Assembly: GCF_001042485.2 (NCBI RefSeq)
Contig: NZ_LBMN02000012.1
Coordinates: forward strand, 1 to 64,000
Length of the DNA stretch: 64,000 nt
DNA from: Bacillus paralicheniformis
GTDB lineage: Bacteria > Bacillota > Bacilli > Bacillales > Bacillaceae
Direction of reading: 5' to 3'
Shown here: positions 17,067-26,187 of the stretch, piece after piece
Layout of the letters: each line of letters begins with the position of its first letter
Position numbering within the stretch: the stretch's first letter is position 1
The notes under the pieces: model-generated
What the model saw: the letters and a program-made list of their open reading frames with translations, nothing else
The model's database searches: none
What the model was told of the DNA's origin: nothing
Position numbers and translations under genes: made by a program

Positions 17067-18698
17067 TTATTTTTTGAGCGAGTGTTTCAGCGGATACATG
17101 TTCAAATCGGAGATTTCTTCTGTCACGAGCCTTGCCAACTGGCTGGCACCGAACTCGTGAAAATGCACCCTGTCCTGGATTCCGTCTGGATAATTCAGGC
17201 TTTCTCCCGGCTCTAAAAACATAAATACGTTTTTAGTCGCTTCAACGCCGATCTCGTTGTAATAATCGATGCTTTTTTTATTTAAATCGATCACCGGAAC
17301 GTTCATTTCCCGTCCGAGCTGTCTCATTGCGTTCGGATATTCTCCGATGCTGTTGTAAAAAACGCCCGTTTCATCATAGGTTCGTTTACTTTGAGAAGTG
17401 ACGAGCACAGGCCGTCCTCCTTTTTCGCGGGCTTTGTTAATGTAGGTTCTCAAGTATTCCTGAAATGTCGTATACGGATCTGTATGACGGGCCGCATCTT
17501 GCCCGGCGTCATTGATGCCGAACTGAATCAACAAATAATCGCCCCGTTTCATCCGGTTCAAAATCGTATCCAGCGACCGTTCATCCACAAAACTTTTCGC
17601 GCTTCTCGCGCGTTTCGCCTGGTTGTCGATGACGATTTCATCCGAGAAATAGCCGCCTAAAAATTGCCCCCTGCCTGCCATCGGCGCATAACCTGGTTCA
17701 TAATCGGAGACCGTGGAATCTCCCGCCAGAAAAACCGTCTTCTTGTCATCCGTTACATGATAAGCCGTCTTCGTCAAGACCAGCGCATTGAGGCGCGGCG
17801 CTGTTCTCGCTGCTATGGCTTGAATGGAAAGGCGGCCGCCGGAAATATGAATCGGAAACGTTTTTTCGTTGTATCCGCCCGCTTCCGCTCCAAATGAATA
17901 GAGCTGAATCATGCCATTTGCCCGTACGTCCATGTTCGTTTTTGCCCGGGCATCTCCGGTTATCAGCCGGACATGATATTGACCGTCAGGCAAATCGACC
18001 GTAAACGCCGTTCCATCCGGTATGCAAAAGTCTGAACGAAGCGGATCGGCGATACCGCGGTCCGTACAAGTCACCTTTGTTGTGTCGTCAAATCCGTAGC
18101 CTTTTAAAGGGGTATAAGCCGATTGCGCGTCTATCGGAATAAAGCCCGAAGCAAGAGGCCCGTCACCGAAATCAAACCGATACACCTTCGAAATTTCGAC
18201 GGCATACACTTTTGGCTGAGGTCCTTTCCACTCCAAATCGAGACGCCCGTCATCCACCGTAACGGTGAACGCTTTTTCGGCTGAACTTCCCTTTGCTCCG
18301 GCCGGGATCGTCCCCATTTCCTCTCCTTCGGCATAAAGCTTCAATTCACCGCGGGATGAGGCAAATACGGTTACGCGGTATTCGCCAGGAGAAAGAACCG
18401 CCAGAAAAGCCGTCCGGTTCACGACACAATAGTCTTTCTTGAGCGCTTCTTTTTTTTGCGTCTTTTTGCACACAGCGTTCCCTGCCCGTGAAAACCCGTA
18501 GCCTTTACCATTTTGATACGCGGAGGCCTCGTTCACTTTCACATAATCCTTCTCAGCGGGACCTTTTCCAAAATCGAACAGAAAAAGATCCTGACTGTGA
18601 TGTTCGGCAGCGGCTTTCGGCTGCGCAGGTCCCTCAATCCCCGTGCTGAAGAAGAAAAGGAGAAGGATGGCCCATACGCAACGAACATATCGCTTCAT
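17067..18698 (-). CDS. Secreted three-module rhamnogalacturonan acetylesterase
   Basis: A 543-residue exported protein. It has a signal peptide MKRYVRCVWAILLLFFFSTG with probable cleavage after KAAA, then two homologous beta-sandwich modules of about 140 residues, each opening with the pattern FDFGxGP...AY...KGYGF (about 40-175 and 175-315), then a CE12 SGNH domain (about 320-540) with GDSTVSDYEP, GINDAG and DRVHFHEFGA. It resembles YesT/YesY in the catalytic part but is much larger. From memory the B. subtilis locus lacks it. The start at 18698 has GGGGAG and gives a proper signal peptide; the upstream ATG at 18719 overlaps the yesW stop. Predicted role: extracellular deacetylation so that YesW can cut. 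Confidence 0.85.
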   Translation of the reverse strand: MKRYVRCVWAILLLFFFSTGIEGPAQPKAAAEHHSQDLFLFDFGKGPAEKDYVKVNEASAYQNGKGYGFSRAGNAVCKKTQKKEALKKDYCVVNRTAFLAVLSPGEYRVTVFASSRGELKLYAEGEEMGTIPAGAKGSSAEKAFTVTVDDGRLDLEWKGPQPKVYAVEISKVYRFDFGDGPLASGFIPIDAQSAYTPLKGYGFDDTTKVTCTDRGIADPLRSDFCIPDGTAFTVDLPDGQYHVRLITGDARAKTNMDVRANGMIQLYSFGAEAGGYNEKTFPIHISGGRLSIQAIAARTAPRLNALVLTKTAYHVTDDKKTVFLAGDSTVSDYEPGYAPMAGRGQFLGGYFSDEIVIDNQAKRARSAKSFVDERSLDTILNRMKRGDYLLIQFGINDAGQDAARHTDPYTTFQEYLRTYINKAREKGGRPVLVTSQSKRTYDETGVFYNSIGEYPNAMRQLGREMNVPVIDLNKKSIDYYNEIGVEATKNVFMFLEPGESLNYPDGIQDRVHFHEFGASQLARLVTEEISDLNMYPLKHSLKK

Positions 18699-18718
18699 TA
18701 TGCAGCTCCCCTTTTCCA

Positions 18719-20587
18719 TCAGCGTGTATAAATGTTCGGCTTCTCAGGTGTCTGCATGCCTTCGCCTAAATAAAAGCCGGTGTGCGGCGGCTGGTTGTAG
18801 CCGACATTCTGCCAGGCGATTCCGAGGCGATAGACGGCATCATGCATCAGCGTATACAAGCGGTGTTCCGTCATATCTGTCGTCGTGTAGATGCGCAGTT
18901 CGCTGCTGTCATCTGCTCGCCAGATCACTTCTTCGCGCCAGTCTCCGAGAATGTCAGCCTGCAGGGACGGCGTCGCTTTTGTTCCGTTATTTGCCGAAGC
19001 TCCAGATGCTGTCAGCAAGTTAACGGTTCGCGAATTTCGATAATCCCATTTATCAATTCTGTTGCTGTCCAGAAGCTCTCTTTGGAGATCGCCGTCCCAC
19101 CAGATGCCGAAGTTCGTTGATGAAGGCAATGTGCTCCCGATTTTTACGCCTTTTGCCGTATAAAGACCGCCGTTCGCCCATACTTCCGCTCCTTCGTAGC
19201 GCGGATCGATATCAGCAGCCATCCCGCGTCCGACATCCTTGCCTGCGTGCACTCCCCAGATGATCTTTCCCGTTTTCGCGTCCCGGAAAGACAATCCATA
19301 GGGAGAATTGCTGTTTTCATGCACTTGAAAGACTTCGAGTCCCGGTCTTGAGGGGTCCAGGTTTCCTGTATGCATGGCATCCCCATGTCCCCATCCGGTT
19401 GAATAAAGGCCTTTACCGTCATGATCGACAGCCATCGCTCCGTATATGATTTCGTCCTTTCCATCTCCGTCAACATCAGCGACGCTCAAACTGTGGTTAC
19501 CTTGACCGGCATAGGCGCCATTTCCGGGAGCGTCCGAATCGAACGTCCACAGTTTGGTCAGCTTTCCGCCTCTAAAGTTGTAAGCGACAAGCACTGTTCT
19601 CGTGTAATAACCGCGTGCCATGACAAAACTCGGCCGCTCCCCGTCAAGGTATGCGACACCGGCCAGAAAGCGGTCAACCCTGTTGCCGTAGCTGTCTCCC
19701 CAATCGGCTACATTTCCCCGGGCAGGTTCGTAGTTGACCGTTGTAAGCTCAGCGCCTGTATCGCCTTTAAAAACCGTCAAATACTCAGGCCCTGACAAAA
19801 TTCGGCCTTGGGCATTGCGATAATCGGCGTTTGCATTTCCGATCACCTTTCCCTTGCCGTCTTTCGTCCCGTCGGCTGTCTTCATGGCGATTTCCGCTTT
19901 TCCGTCGCCGTCAAAGTCATAGACGAGAAACTGTGTATAATGGGCGCCGGCGCGAATGTTTTTGCCAAGGTTGATTCTCCACATCATGGTCCCGTCAAGC
20001 TTGTATGCGTCAATCAGCACGTCTCCCGTGTATCCGTCCTGTGAATTATCCTTTGAATTGGAAGGATCCCACTTGAGAATGATTTCATATTCGCCGTCTC
20101 CATCAAGATCGCCGATGCTCGCATCATTGGCGCTGTATGTGAATGACACCCCATCAGGCGTTTTTCCCCCGGCCGGTTTTTGCAGCGGAACAGATTTGTA
20201 TGGTTTATTCCAAACTCCGGCGGTTTCAGAAGGAGCCTGCTCCACGCCGTTCAAAACGGCGCGCACCTGGTAAACGGCATTCGAATCCCCGCCTGCATCC
20301 TGATAATTTGTACTCGATGTAATCGGGGAACCGTTCAGCTTCTTTCCGTTTCGATACACATTAAATGAAACAGAAGCGGACTCGGTTCCGAGCAGCCGCC
20401 AGCTCACAAAGACACCGTTCCCCGTTTTAACAGCGACAAGCCCCCGGTTCAGCGACTCCATTTGCCTTGCCTGCACAGCCGTCCGCCCGTCTGCTTCCGC
20501 TTGTTCCGAGAAGCCGGTCACAAGCGTAATGAATAAAAGAGATGACGCAGCCAACAGTTTTTTCCACCTTTTATTTCCTTTTTTCAT
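18719..20587 (-). CDS. yesW: Secreted endo-rhamnogalacturonan lyase YesW (PL11)
   Basis: PL11 lyase of 622 residues with a signal peptide (MKKGNKRWKKLLAASSLLFI, cleavage near SEQAEA). It cuts the RG-I backbone internally outside the cell. Sequence is closely related to YesX over the whole propeller, with the same Ca loops (DLDGDGEYE, DFDGDGKAE, DVDGDGKDE), but without the PPGNEG loop, in keeping with endo action. The two ATGs at 20590 and 20587 are both possible; the second has better spacing from AAGGGAG. First gene of a unit with its own promoter. The two PL11 genes flank the extra acetylesterase. Confidence 0.95.
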   Translation of the reverse strand: MKKGNKRWKKLLAASSLLFITLVTGFSEQAEADGRTAVQARQMESLNRGLVAVKTGNGVFVSWRLLGTESASVSFNVYRNGKKLNGSPITSSTNYQDAGGDSNAVYQVRAVLNGVEQAPSETAGVWNKPYKSVPLQKPAGGKTPDGVSFTYSANDASIGDLDGDGEYEIILKWDPSNSKDNSQDGYTGDVLIDAYKLDGTMMWRINLGKNIRAGAHYTQFLVYDFDGDGKAEIAMKTADGTKDGKGKVIGNANADYRNAQGRILSGPEYLTVFKGDTGAELTTVNYEPARGNVADWGDSYGNRVDRFLAGVAYLDGERPSFVMARGYYTRTVLVAYNFRGGKLTKLWTFDSDAPGNGAYAGQGNHSLSVADVDGDGKDEIIYGAMAVDHDGKGLYSTGWGHGDAMHTGNLDPSRPGLEVFQVHENSNSPYGLSFRDAKTGKIIWGVHAGKDVGRGMAADIDPRYEGAEVWANGGLYTAKGVKIGSTLPSSTNFGIWWDGDLQRELLDSNRIDKWDYRNSRTVNLLTASGASANNGTKATPSLQADILGDWREEVIWRADDSSELRIYTTTDMTEHRLYTLMHDAVYRLGIAWQNVGYNQPPHTGFYLGEGMQTPEKPNIYTR

Positions 20588-20608
20588 CATCTTCTCCCTT
20601 CGCCTTTT

Positions 20609-20740
20609 TGTAAGTGCTTACTTAAAAGGGATTCTATTACGGCTTCCATTTTTATTCAATTGCACTTTTTTGCCGAAGGGAAAAGATGTGTTCAAGTCCG
20701 ATTTAAAGCGGTTCTCCTTTTTCAATTGATACTTTTTTGC
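20609..20740 (-). promoter_or_regulatory. yesW promoter with two A-tract boxes and cre
   Basis: Minus strand: upstream box GCAAAAAAGTATCAATTGAA (20740-20721), proximal box GCAAAAAAGTGCAATTGAA (20673-20655), -35 TTGAAT (20659-20654), 17-base spacer, -10 TAGAAT (20636-20631), and a cre-like TGTAAGTGCTTACT (20609-20622, 12 of 14) downstream. The two boxes are 66-67 bases apart. Confidence 0.65.
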
Positions 20741-20768
20741 TCACTTTTCTCATTTTTGCACGGTTCAG

Positions 20769-21380
20769 CTAGCCTTCCAGGCGCAAAAAACAGCGATGTG
20801 CAATGAACATTAATACAAGAGCAAACAAACTGACACCATAAAATGGAATCAGTCCCGGAACCGTCAACAGCACATAAACGACAAAGCCTCCAGCAGCAGC
20901 CATTCCGGCCGTCGTCAAAGGACGAACGAGACCGATCAGTGCAGCCTGTGAAAAATAGCGGGCAAACGGCAGCTGAACGTGAACGTAAAGCGGAAAAATA
21001 TACACGAAAACTACGACATACATGAGTCCGGCCATCAGTGTGGCATAGCTGATGATGATTGAAAATAAATCCTCACGGACGCGGAAAAATTGATAGTTTA
21101 CTAATAAAATTGTGCCGGCGGCGAGGAGGATGAGGCCAAGTCCGTTTGTTTTGAAAAACTCTTTTTTATACGTTTGATAAAACGTTTTGAATACCGGTGC
21201 GTCCGTCCGGCCGAGCAGCCACTTGCGCACGACCGTGAACATCGCGGCCGTGCTCGGAGCCCAGCCGAAAACAACGCCTCCTCCCAGCGTGAATAGAACC
21301 CAGAGCGCGTTCAGCCAGGCGATTTTCATGATCGCTTCACAAGCGCCGTACATCATCGCCATCACGCCTTTTTCCCGCAT
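20769..21380 (-). CDS. yesV: DUF624 membrane protein YesV
   Basis: A 203-residue integral membrane protein with about five hydrophobic segments and the DUF624 hallmark GWAPSTAAMFTVVRKWLLG near the N-terminus. It is a paralogue of YesL at the start of the locus; both share the FGxAPxTAAMF pattern. DUF624 proteins commonly accompany CUT1 importers and two-component systems, but the function is not established. Last gene before the yesW promoter, 14 bases after yesU. Confidence 0.85.
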   Translation of the reverse strand: MREKGVMAMMYGACEAIMKIAWLNALWVLFTLGGGVVFGWAPSTAAMFTVVRKWLLGRTDAPVFKTFYQTYKKEFFKTNGLGLILLAAGTILLVNYQFFRVREDLFSIIISYATLMAGLMYVVVFVYIFPLYVHVQLPFARYFSQAALIGLVRPLTTAGMAAAGGFVVYVLLTVPGLIPFYGVSLFALVLMFIAHRCFLRLEG

Positions 21381-21394
21381 GTCCGATCCCCCTT

Positions 21395-22054
21395 TCAGTC
21401 GCGCAGCAGCCTGCGCACTTCAAAGTTGGCGTAGGCTGCTTTCAGCGGAGCCATTTGCCTGAAACCGATTTTTCCTCCGCCGTAAACCGGGCCGAAACGC
21501 CTGCCATCATCCTCCCATTCTAAAATGGGCAGCCCGTTGATTGAAAAATGAACGCATGCCCCGTCTTTTATGAGCTTCATCCGGTAGGGAGGCAAAGCGT
21601 CATTAGCGGGCGGAAGCGGGTCGGCTCCCTCACAGACGAGGTGAAAACCGCGGCTTTTCCTGAGATTGCATGTTCGGAATGCTCTTTCATCAGCATGCTT
21701 ATGTCTGAAATATGACAGGTGCAATGTATTAATGTCCCCTGAATGATATTGCGGATAATTCCCTGTTCTCTCCGCCAGCCGTCCGTCGAATAAATCTTCC
21801 CCATTCATGCCGGTTGCTGCAAAAAATATCATGCATAAGCCGGGCTCCCGCACAGGATAGAAATCCCACTTCACAACTATTCCATCAGGGAATGTCTCAG
21901 GACACCAGTAAACAAAATGGGCATCGTCCCCATATTGCTCAGCGTCGAGTTCGTTCTCCATCTGCAGGCGGCCGTGCGGAAAACGAACGATTCCTTTCCC
22001 TTCCATTACCCAGCCGCGGAGATCTTCAGAAGATGATAAAGGGTTTTGATACAT
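21395..22054 (-). CDS. yesU: YesU, DUF1961 family protein
   Basis: A 219-residue soluble protein; B. subtilis YesU (about 220 residues) has a concanavalin-like beta-sandwich structure with sugar-binding or hydrolase resemblance but no proven activity. Aromatic-rich motifs include HFVYWCPETFPDG and PPYRMKLIKDG. No signal peptide. The start at 22054 has AAGGA 6 bases upstream; a longer frame to 22105 would overlap yesT. Part of the yesO-yesV run, 19 bases after yesT. Confidence 0.85.
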   Translation of the reverse strand: MYQNPLSSSEDLRGWVMEGKGIVRFPHGRLQMENELDAEQYGDDAHFVYWCPETFPDGIVVKWDFYPVREPGLCMIFFAATGMNGEDLFDGRLAERTGNYPQYHSGDINTLHLSYFRHKHADERAFRTCNLRKSRGFHLVCEGADPLPPANDALPPYRMKLIKDGACVHFSINGLPILEWEDDGRRFGPVYGGGKIGFRQMAPLKAAYANFEVRRLLRD

Positions 22055-22073
22055 CAGGCTTCCTTCTCTTGCA

Positions 22074-22790
22074 TTACACTCCGGCACGGAAATCGCTCCT
22101 TTCACAATGAAGATAAGCCGCTAGAGGCAGACCGAGCTCTCTGATTCCTTCTGTTACCAGCCTGGCGACTTGGCGGGCCCCTGCCTCGGAAAAATGGGTA
22201 TTGTCTTCGATTCCATTTGGATAATGAGGGTGTTCATCCGGCTGAAAGTGGACGAACAGCCGTTTTGAGCCTTCCATTCCGAGAGATTCATAGAGCGCTT
22301 TTGTTCTGGACCATAAATCGATCAGCGGCACTTCGAAGCGGTCAGCGAGCGCCTTCATCGCTTTCGGAAAATCCCCGAGTGTATCGGCGGGCTTTCCGTT
22401 TTGATCAAAGCGTCTGCGCTCTGCAGAAGTGGTCAAAACCGGAGTCGCAAGTTTTTCGCGAACCGCTTCCACATAGCGGACAAGATGCTCCTGATAGGTT
22501 GTATACGGGTCTGTTCCGTACGGCTTTTGATCGTTGTGGCCGAACTGGATCAACACATAATCACCAGGCGCAAGCCGCTCCGTCATGTCATCGAGCCGGC
22601 CTTCATCAATGAAGCTGTTCGAACTGGCCCCGACTTTTGCCATATTCACGACCGCAGCTTCATCTGAGAAAAACAGCGGAAGCATCTGTCCCCAGCCGGC
22701 CATCGGCGCTTCATGCGGGGGACAGTCTGCGACGGTCGAATCCCCGGCCAAATATACTGTCACTTTTGGCTTTTTGTCTGTTTGTTTCAT
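22074..22790 (-). CDS. yesT: Rhamnogalacturonan acetylesterase YesT (CE12)
   Basis: Cytosolic SGNH esterase of 238 residues (RhgT in B. subtilis) that removes acetyl groups from imported RG-I fragments. Blocks visible: AGDSTVADCPPHEAPMAGWG (nucleophile Ser), GASSNSF, FGHNDQKPYG and DNTHFSEAGARQ with catalytic Asp and His. The ATG at 22790 has AAAGGGAG 6 bases upstream; the frame extends much further upstream but only by reading through yesS. Sits 13 bases after yesS. Confidence 0.9.
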   Translation of the reverse strand: MKQTDKKPKVTVYLAGDSTVADCPPHEAPMAGWGQMLPLFFSDEAAVVNMAKVGASSNSFIDEGRLDDMTERLAPGDYVLIQFGHNDQKPYGTDPYTTYQEHLVRYVEAVREKLATPVLTTSAERRRFDQNGKPADTLGDFPKAMKALADRFEVPLIDLWSRTKALYESLGMEGSKRLFVHFQPDEHPHYPNGIEDNTHFSEAGARQVARLVTEGIRELGLPLAAYLHCERSDFRAGV

Positions 22791-22803
22791 AACACTCTCC
22801 CTT

Positions 22804-25089
22804 TCACGAAGATTCCTGATGAATCTGCCTGTAGCGGCTCGGCGGAATGCCGACCTGCTTCTTGAAAATCCGGTTGAAATAGCTGTGTCTGTAGCCGACC
22901 TCTTCAGAAACGTCATGGATTTTTTTATTCGTTTCAAGAAGGAGCTCTTTCGCTTTTTCGATTCTGAGACGGGTAACATAGTCGATAAAATTGATGCCGG
23001 TTACTTGTTTGAAAGCTTTGCTCAGCGTATACGAATTCGTCCCGGCTTGATCAGCGCAGCTTTCAAGCGAGATATCGTTCATATAATGCTGATGAATCAT
23101 CTCAAGCACCTGTTCGACAAGCCGTTTTTGCTGTCTGTTTTTCCTGCCTTCCATTTCTTTAAGATACGGGCTTACGACACGCTCCATCATCCAGCCGACG
23201 GCCCTTTCCGGCTCCCTCAGCTCTGAAAGCTCCTGCAGCAGATTTTTTCGGCTGAACAATTCATAAGGGTGAAGGCCGGAATGAAAGATCTCTTCCTGGA
23301 TCTTTGCCAACAGCTGCATCATGCCCGGCTGGATGCGGATTTCCGTCTTTCCTTTATCGGACAGCTCCCGGATGAACAGCCTGATCCGCCTTTCGACTTC
23401 ATCCCTTTCTTCAAGCCGCAACGCCCTGACGACCTCTTTTTCAAGGGTGAACGGATAGTATGATTCAGCGGGAGGCATGTCTTCCCGCCGGCTTAAATCG
23501 ATCACCTGGCTGGCGTTTTCGAACTGTCTGTAATGCCTGCCTTCTTTCACCTCTTCATACATGCCGGGAATGTCTTTTAACATATCAGCGGTTTTAGATA
23601 CCGTCACTGTGACGTGTAGTCTTGATATGCCGCAGATCACATCCGTCAGCTCACGCACAAATTGGGCGGTTTCTTCCTTGAAGGCTGTTTTCCTGCTGCT
23701 CATCAGCAACACAGCGAGCGATAACGAACGGACATCGGTCATATAAATATGTTTGAATGTCCTGCCAGCCAGTTCGCGCGTAATGTTGCCCAGCAAAAAG
23801 CCTGCCAGACTTTCATCCTTTTTTGTAAAAGCTCCGTTCCCTTCGTAGAGACCCGTCAGCTGGATATCGATGATGGTAAACACATTGTCTTTCGCTTCCC
23901 AGCCCCACCTTTTCAGACGATCTCTCAAATTCCTCTCTGATTCATCTGCAAAGTATCCGCCGAGAAGGCGCTGAAAAAAAACGTTTGCAGCCTGTGGCAT
24001 TTCCTTTTTCAGTCTGCCGCTTTCCTCAGTCAGGTCTTCCCAGCGCTTCTCGAGCCAATGAAATTCATCCGGAAAATGGGCGGCCTTTCCCTCTCCTGAG
24101 CAGAGCTTGATCAGCCTCGCGACAGGTGAATAAATTTTGTGTGACGCATACCATGCCAGAATGAAAGCAAGAACGATCCCGGCGATGCTGACCGACGCGA
24201 CGAGCTTCGATAAAAACAACACCGGAGCTGTAATCGCCGACATCGGTGAAGCCGAGACATAGGTCCATTCCTGGCTCAATCTGTCCATTCGTCCGTATGA
24301 AACGGAATACGCCCCTCCGCCCCAATCCATCACAAAGGAGCCCTGTTGATTTTTTTGTTTCTCAAGCCTTTCTTTTAAAGCGCTTTCAAAATCGACTTTG
24401 CCGCCTTTGCTCCCAGAAAAAACAGGCTTTTGATTATGCTGAAAAAGAAGCGCTGTTCCCTTTGAATACGGTGAAAGGCTTTCCAGCAAATGCCCCATTT
24501 CTTTTTCGTCAAGCGTCAAAATCAGCGCGCCGAACGGCTCTGAGATGCCTCCCGGAATTTTGTGGACAAGCGCCATTCCGTACGGCGCGCGGCTTATGTC
24601 TTTCCAATAAACGTTTTGACCGCCTTCAAGCAGCGAATGATAGGCCTTTAAGATGTTCCGGTCTGTCATTCCGCTGTATTCCGGGTTTAAGAGAATCGGC
24701 TCCTTCCCTTGAATAAACAGTTCAACCTTGTGAATGAGCGGATTTTGATCCTGAAGCACAAACAGCGATTTTGAGAGCCTGTACGTCGTTTGAAAATCCG
24801 TTTGCAGATCGGCATCGGCCAGACCGTTCATCAGGCGCGGATCATATGCAAGCTGGGAGAGCATGATCTCAAGCCCTTCCAGCTTGTCATCGATTTGGCT
24901 GATTTGGCGTTTCACCTGGTTTTCGTGCATTTGTTGGAGCTCTTTTTCAATTTTTGCAGCGGAAAACAAATAGATTCCTGCACCCGTCAATAAACCGGGA
25001 ATACACGCAATCAGCAGAATCAGCACAAAGCTTTTTTTGAAAAAACTCCCTTTTCGCCGTGAAACATACCTTTGATGCAGCTTTTTCAT
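22804..25089 (-). CDS. yesS: YesS, membrane AraC-type regulator
   Basis: A 761-residue transcription factor, the same length as I recall for B. subtilis YesS. One transmembrane helix near residues 20-40, a large sensor region to about 280, a second helix (about 285-305), a cytosolic linker and two C-terminal AraC-type helix-turn-helix units (about 665-755, with ESCADQAGTNSYTLSKAFKQ and VSEEVGYRHSYFNRIFKKQV). Such one-component membrane regulators sense oligosaccharides outside and activate sugar genes. It is a good candidate to bind the A-tract box found at four promoters of this locus (inference). Start chosen at 25089 by the GGGGGAG site. Confidence 0.88.
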   Translation of the reverse strand: MKKLHQRYVSRRKGSFFKKSFVLILLIACIPGLLTGAGIYLFSAAKIEKELQQMHENQVKRQISQIDDKLEGLEIMLSQLAYDPRLMNGLADADLQTDFQTTYRLSKSLFVLQDQNPLIHKVELFIQGKEPILLNPEYSGMTDRNILKAYHSLLEGGQNVYWKDISRAPYGMALVHKIPGGISEPFGALILTLDEKEMGHLLESLSPYSKGTALLFQHNQKPVFSGSKGGKVDFESALKERLEKQKNQQGSFVMDWGGGAYSVSYGRMDRLSQEWTYVSASPMSAITAPVLFLSKLVASVSIAGIVLAFILAWYASHKIYSPVARLIKLCSGEGKAAHFPDEFHWLEKRWEDLTEESGRLKKEMPQAANVFFQRLLGGYFADESERNLRDRLKRWGWEAKDNVFTIIDIQLTGLYEGNGAFTKKDESLAGFLLGNITRELAGRTFKHIYMTDVRSLSLAVLLMSSRKTAFKEETAQFVRELTDVICGISRLHVTVTVSKTADMLKDIPGMYEEVKEGRHYRQFENASQVIDLSRREDMPPAESYYPFTLEKEVVRALRLEERDEVERRIRLFIRELSDKGKTEIRIQPGMMQLLAKIQEEIFHSGLHPYELFSRKNLLQELSELREPERAVGWMMERVVSPYLKEMEGRKNRQQKRLVEQVLEMIHQHYMNDISLESCADQAGTNSYTLSKAFKQVTGINFIDYVTRLRIEKAKELLLETNKKIHDVSEEVGYRHSYFNRIFKKQVGIPPSRYRQIHQESS

Positions 25090-25134
25090 CCCTCTCCCCC
25101 CACTGCAATGAAAAGAATGTTTCTTTTTCAATTT

Positions 25135-26169
25135 CTATTGGAACGCACGCGACTTGGAGCGGACGACGTCGGCCAAAAAAGTCAGGGCAAGCCCCTGTCC
25201 CCAGCCTTGAATCCGTTTATACGGAACGTCTTTGTAACCCTGCGCATCCCGCATCACCGCTGTGCCCGCTGAAACGCGTTCCACCCTTCCGTCAGGCGCG
25301 ACCGCATCTGTTATAGCTGAGAGCGCCTTCTGAACGGATTTGTGGTATAGCGAGCCTCTGTACAGCAGGCCGGAAGCAATCCCCGCAGATCCCGACACTT
25401 CAAGATATGAATCAGGATCCGTCAGTACGGTGTGCCATAAACCAGAAGGATGCTGAAGCCTGACAAGCGCGCTCAACAAGTCTCGAAGCGAACCGTCAAT
25501 GATCATATATGAAGGATGCGTAACATCGATCAAAGGGAGCGCTTTTGCCATCGTCAAAGCTGCCCATCCGTTTCCCCTTCCCCAAAATATGCCTGACAGA
25601 TTGTTTTTGGCCACATGGTCCCATCCGTGATAATAAAGATTGGTCTCCATGTCCTGCAAAAATTCTTCATGGCCGTGATACTGGCGCAGCCCGTCTTCAA
25701 AATATTCCTCGCTGCCGACAAGTTTTCCGATTCGGAGAAGGAACAAGCCCGCCATCATCATCGTATCGACCCATGCCTGTTCAGGGAATACATGTTTCTC
25801 TGAGTTGACGGTGTGCTGCAAAATCCCGTCTGCGAATCGGGGCGCTTCGCGGAGCACATAGTCCGCCATTTGCCGGGCGGTGTCAAGATAACGGTCATCT
25901 CCTGTCGCCTGGTAGAGCGACAGAAGGGTATGCCCGATGGATACCCCGTTGATCGACAGCTTAGGCAAGCCGTCTTCAAGTTTTTCATCCGTCCAGTTTT
26001 TCAAAAGTTCGAGGTATTCGTCATTTTCGGTTGCTTCATACGCCTCAGCGACGCCGTAAAACGCGACGCCGCCCGGCCAATCCCATTCGAAATCCATCTC
26101 AAATGTCCGCTTGACGATTCTGTCGATCACTTCATTCAGTTTTTCTTCATCAAAAACAAGCTTTGTCAT
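25135..26169 (-). CDS. yesR: Unsaturated rhamnogalacturonyl hydrolase YesR (GH105)
   Basis: Cytosolic GH105 enzyme of 344 residues that hydrates and cleaves the unsaturated galacturonyl-rhamnose disaccharide made by the PL11 lyases. An alpha/alpha-six-barrel; the catalytic Asp lies in QAWVDTMMMAG (about 133-143), and other family motifs are WGRGNGWAA (about 197) and IQGWGQGLALT near the end. Length equals the B. subtilis enzyme. Ribosome site AAAGGAG upstream; 18 bases after yesQ. Confidence 0.93.
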   Translation of the reverse strand: MTKLVFDEEKLNEVIDRIVKRTFEMDFEWDWPGGVAFYGVAEAYEATENDEYLELLKNWTDEKLEDGLPKLSINGVSIGHTLLSLYQATGDDRYLDTARQMADYVLREAPRFADGILQHTVNSEKHVFPEQAWVDTMMMAGLFLLRIGKLVGSEEYFEDGLRQYHGHEEFLQDMETNLYYHGWDHVAKNNLSGIFWGRGNGWAALTMAKALPLIDVTHPSYMIIDGSLRDLLSALVRLQHPSGLWHTVLTDPDSYLEVSGSAGIASGLLYRGSLYHKSVQKALSAITDAVAPDGRVERVSAGTAVMRDAQGYKDVPYKRIQGWGQGLALTFLADVVRSKSRAFQ

Positions 26170-26187
26170 GCACTTTTCTCTCCTTTG

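Noticed and set aside
22791..22979. Long form of YesT starting inside yesS
   Set aside because: The extension is the yesS 3' end in another frame; a strong ribosome site precedes the ATG at 22790 and the SGNH block begins at the right distance.
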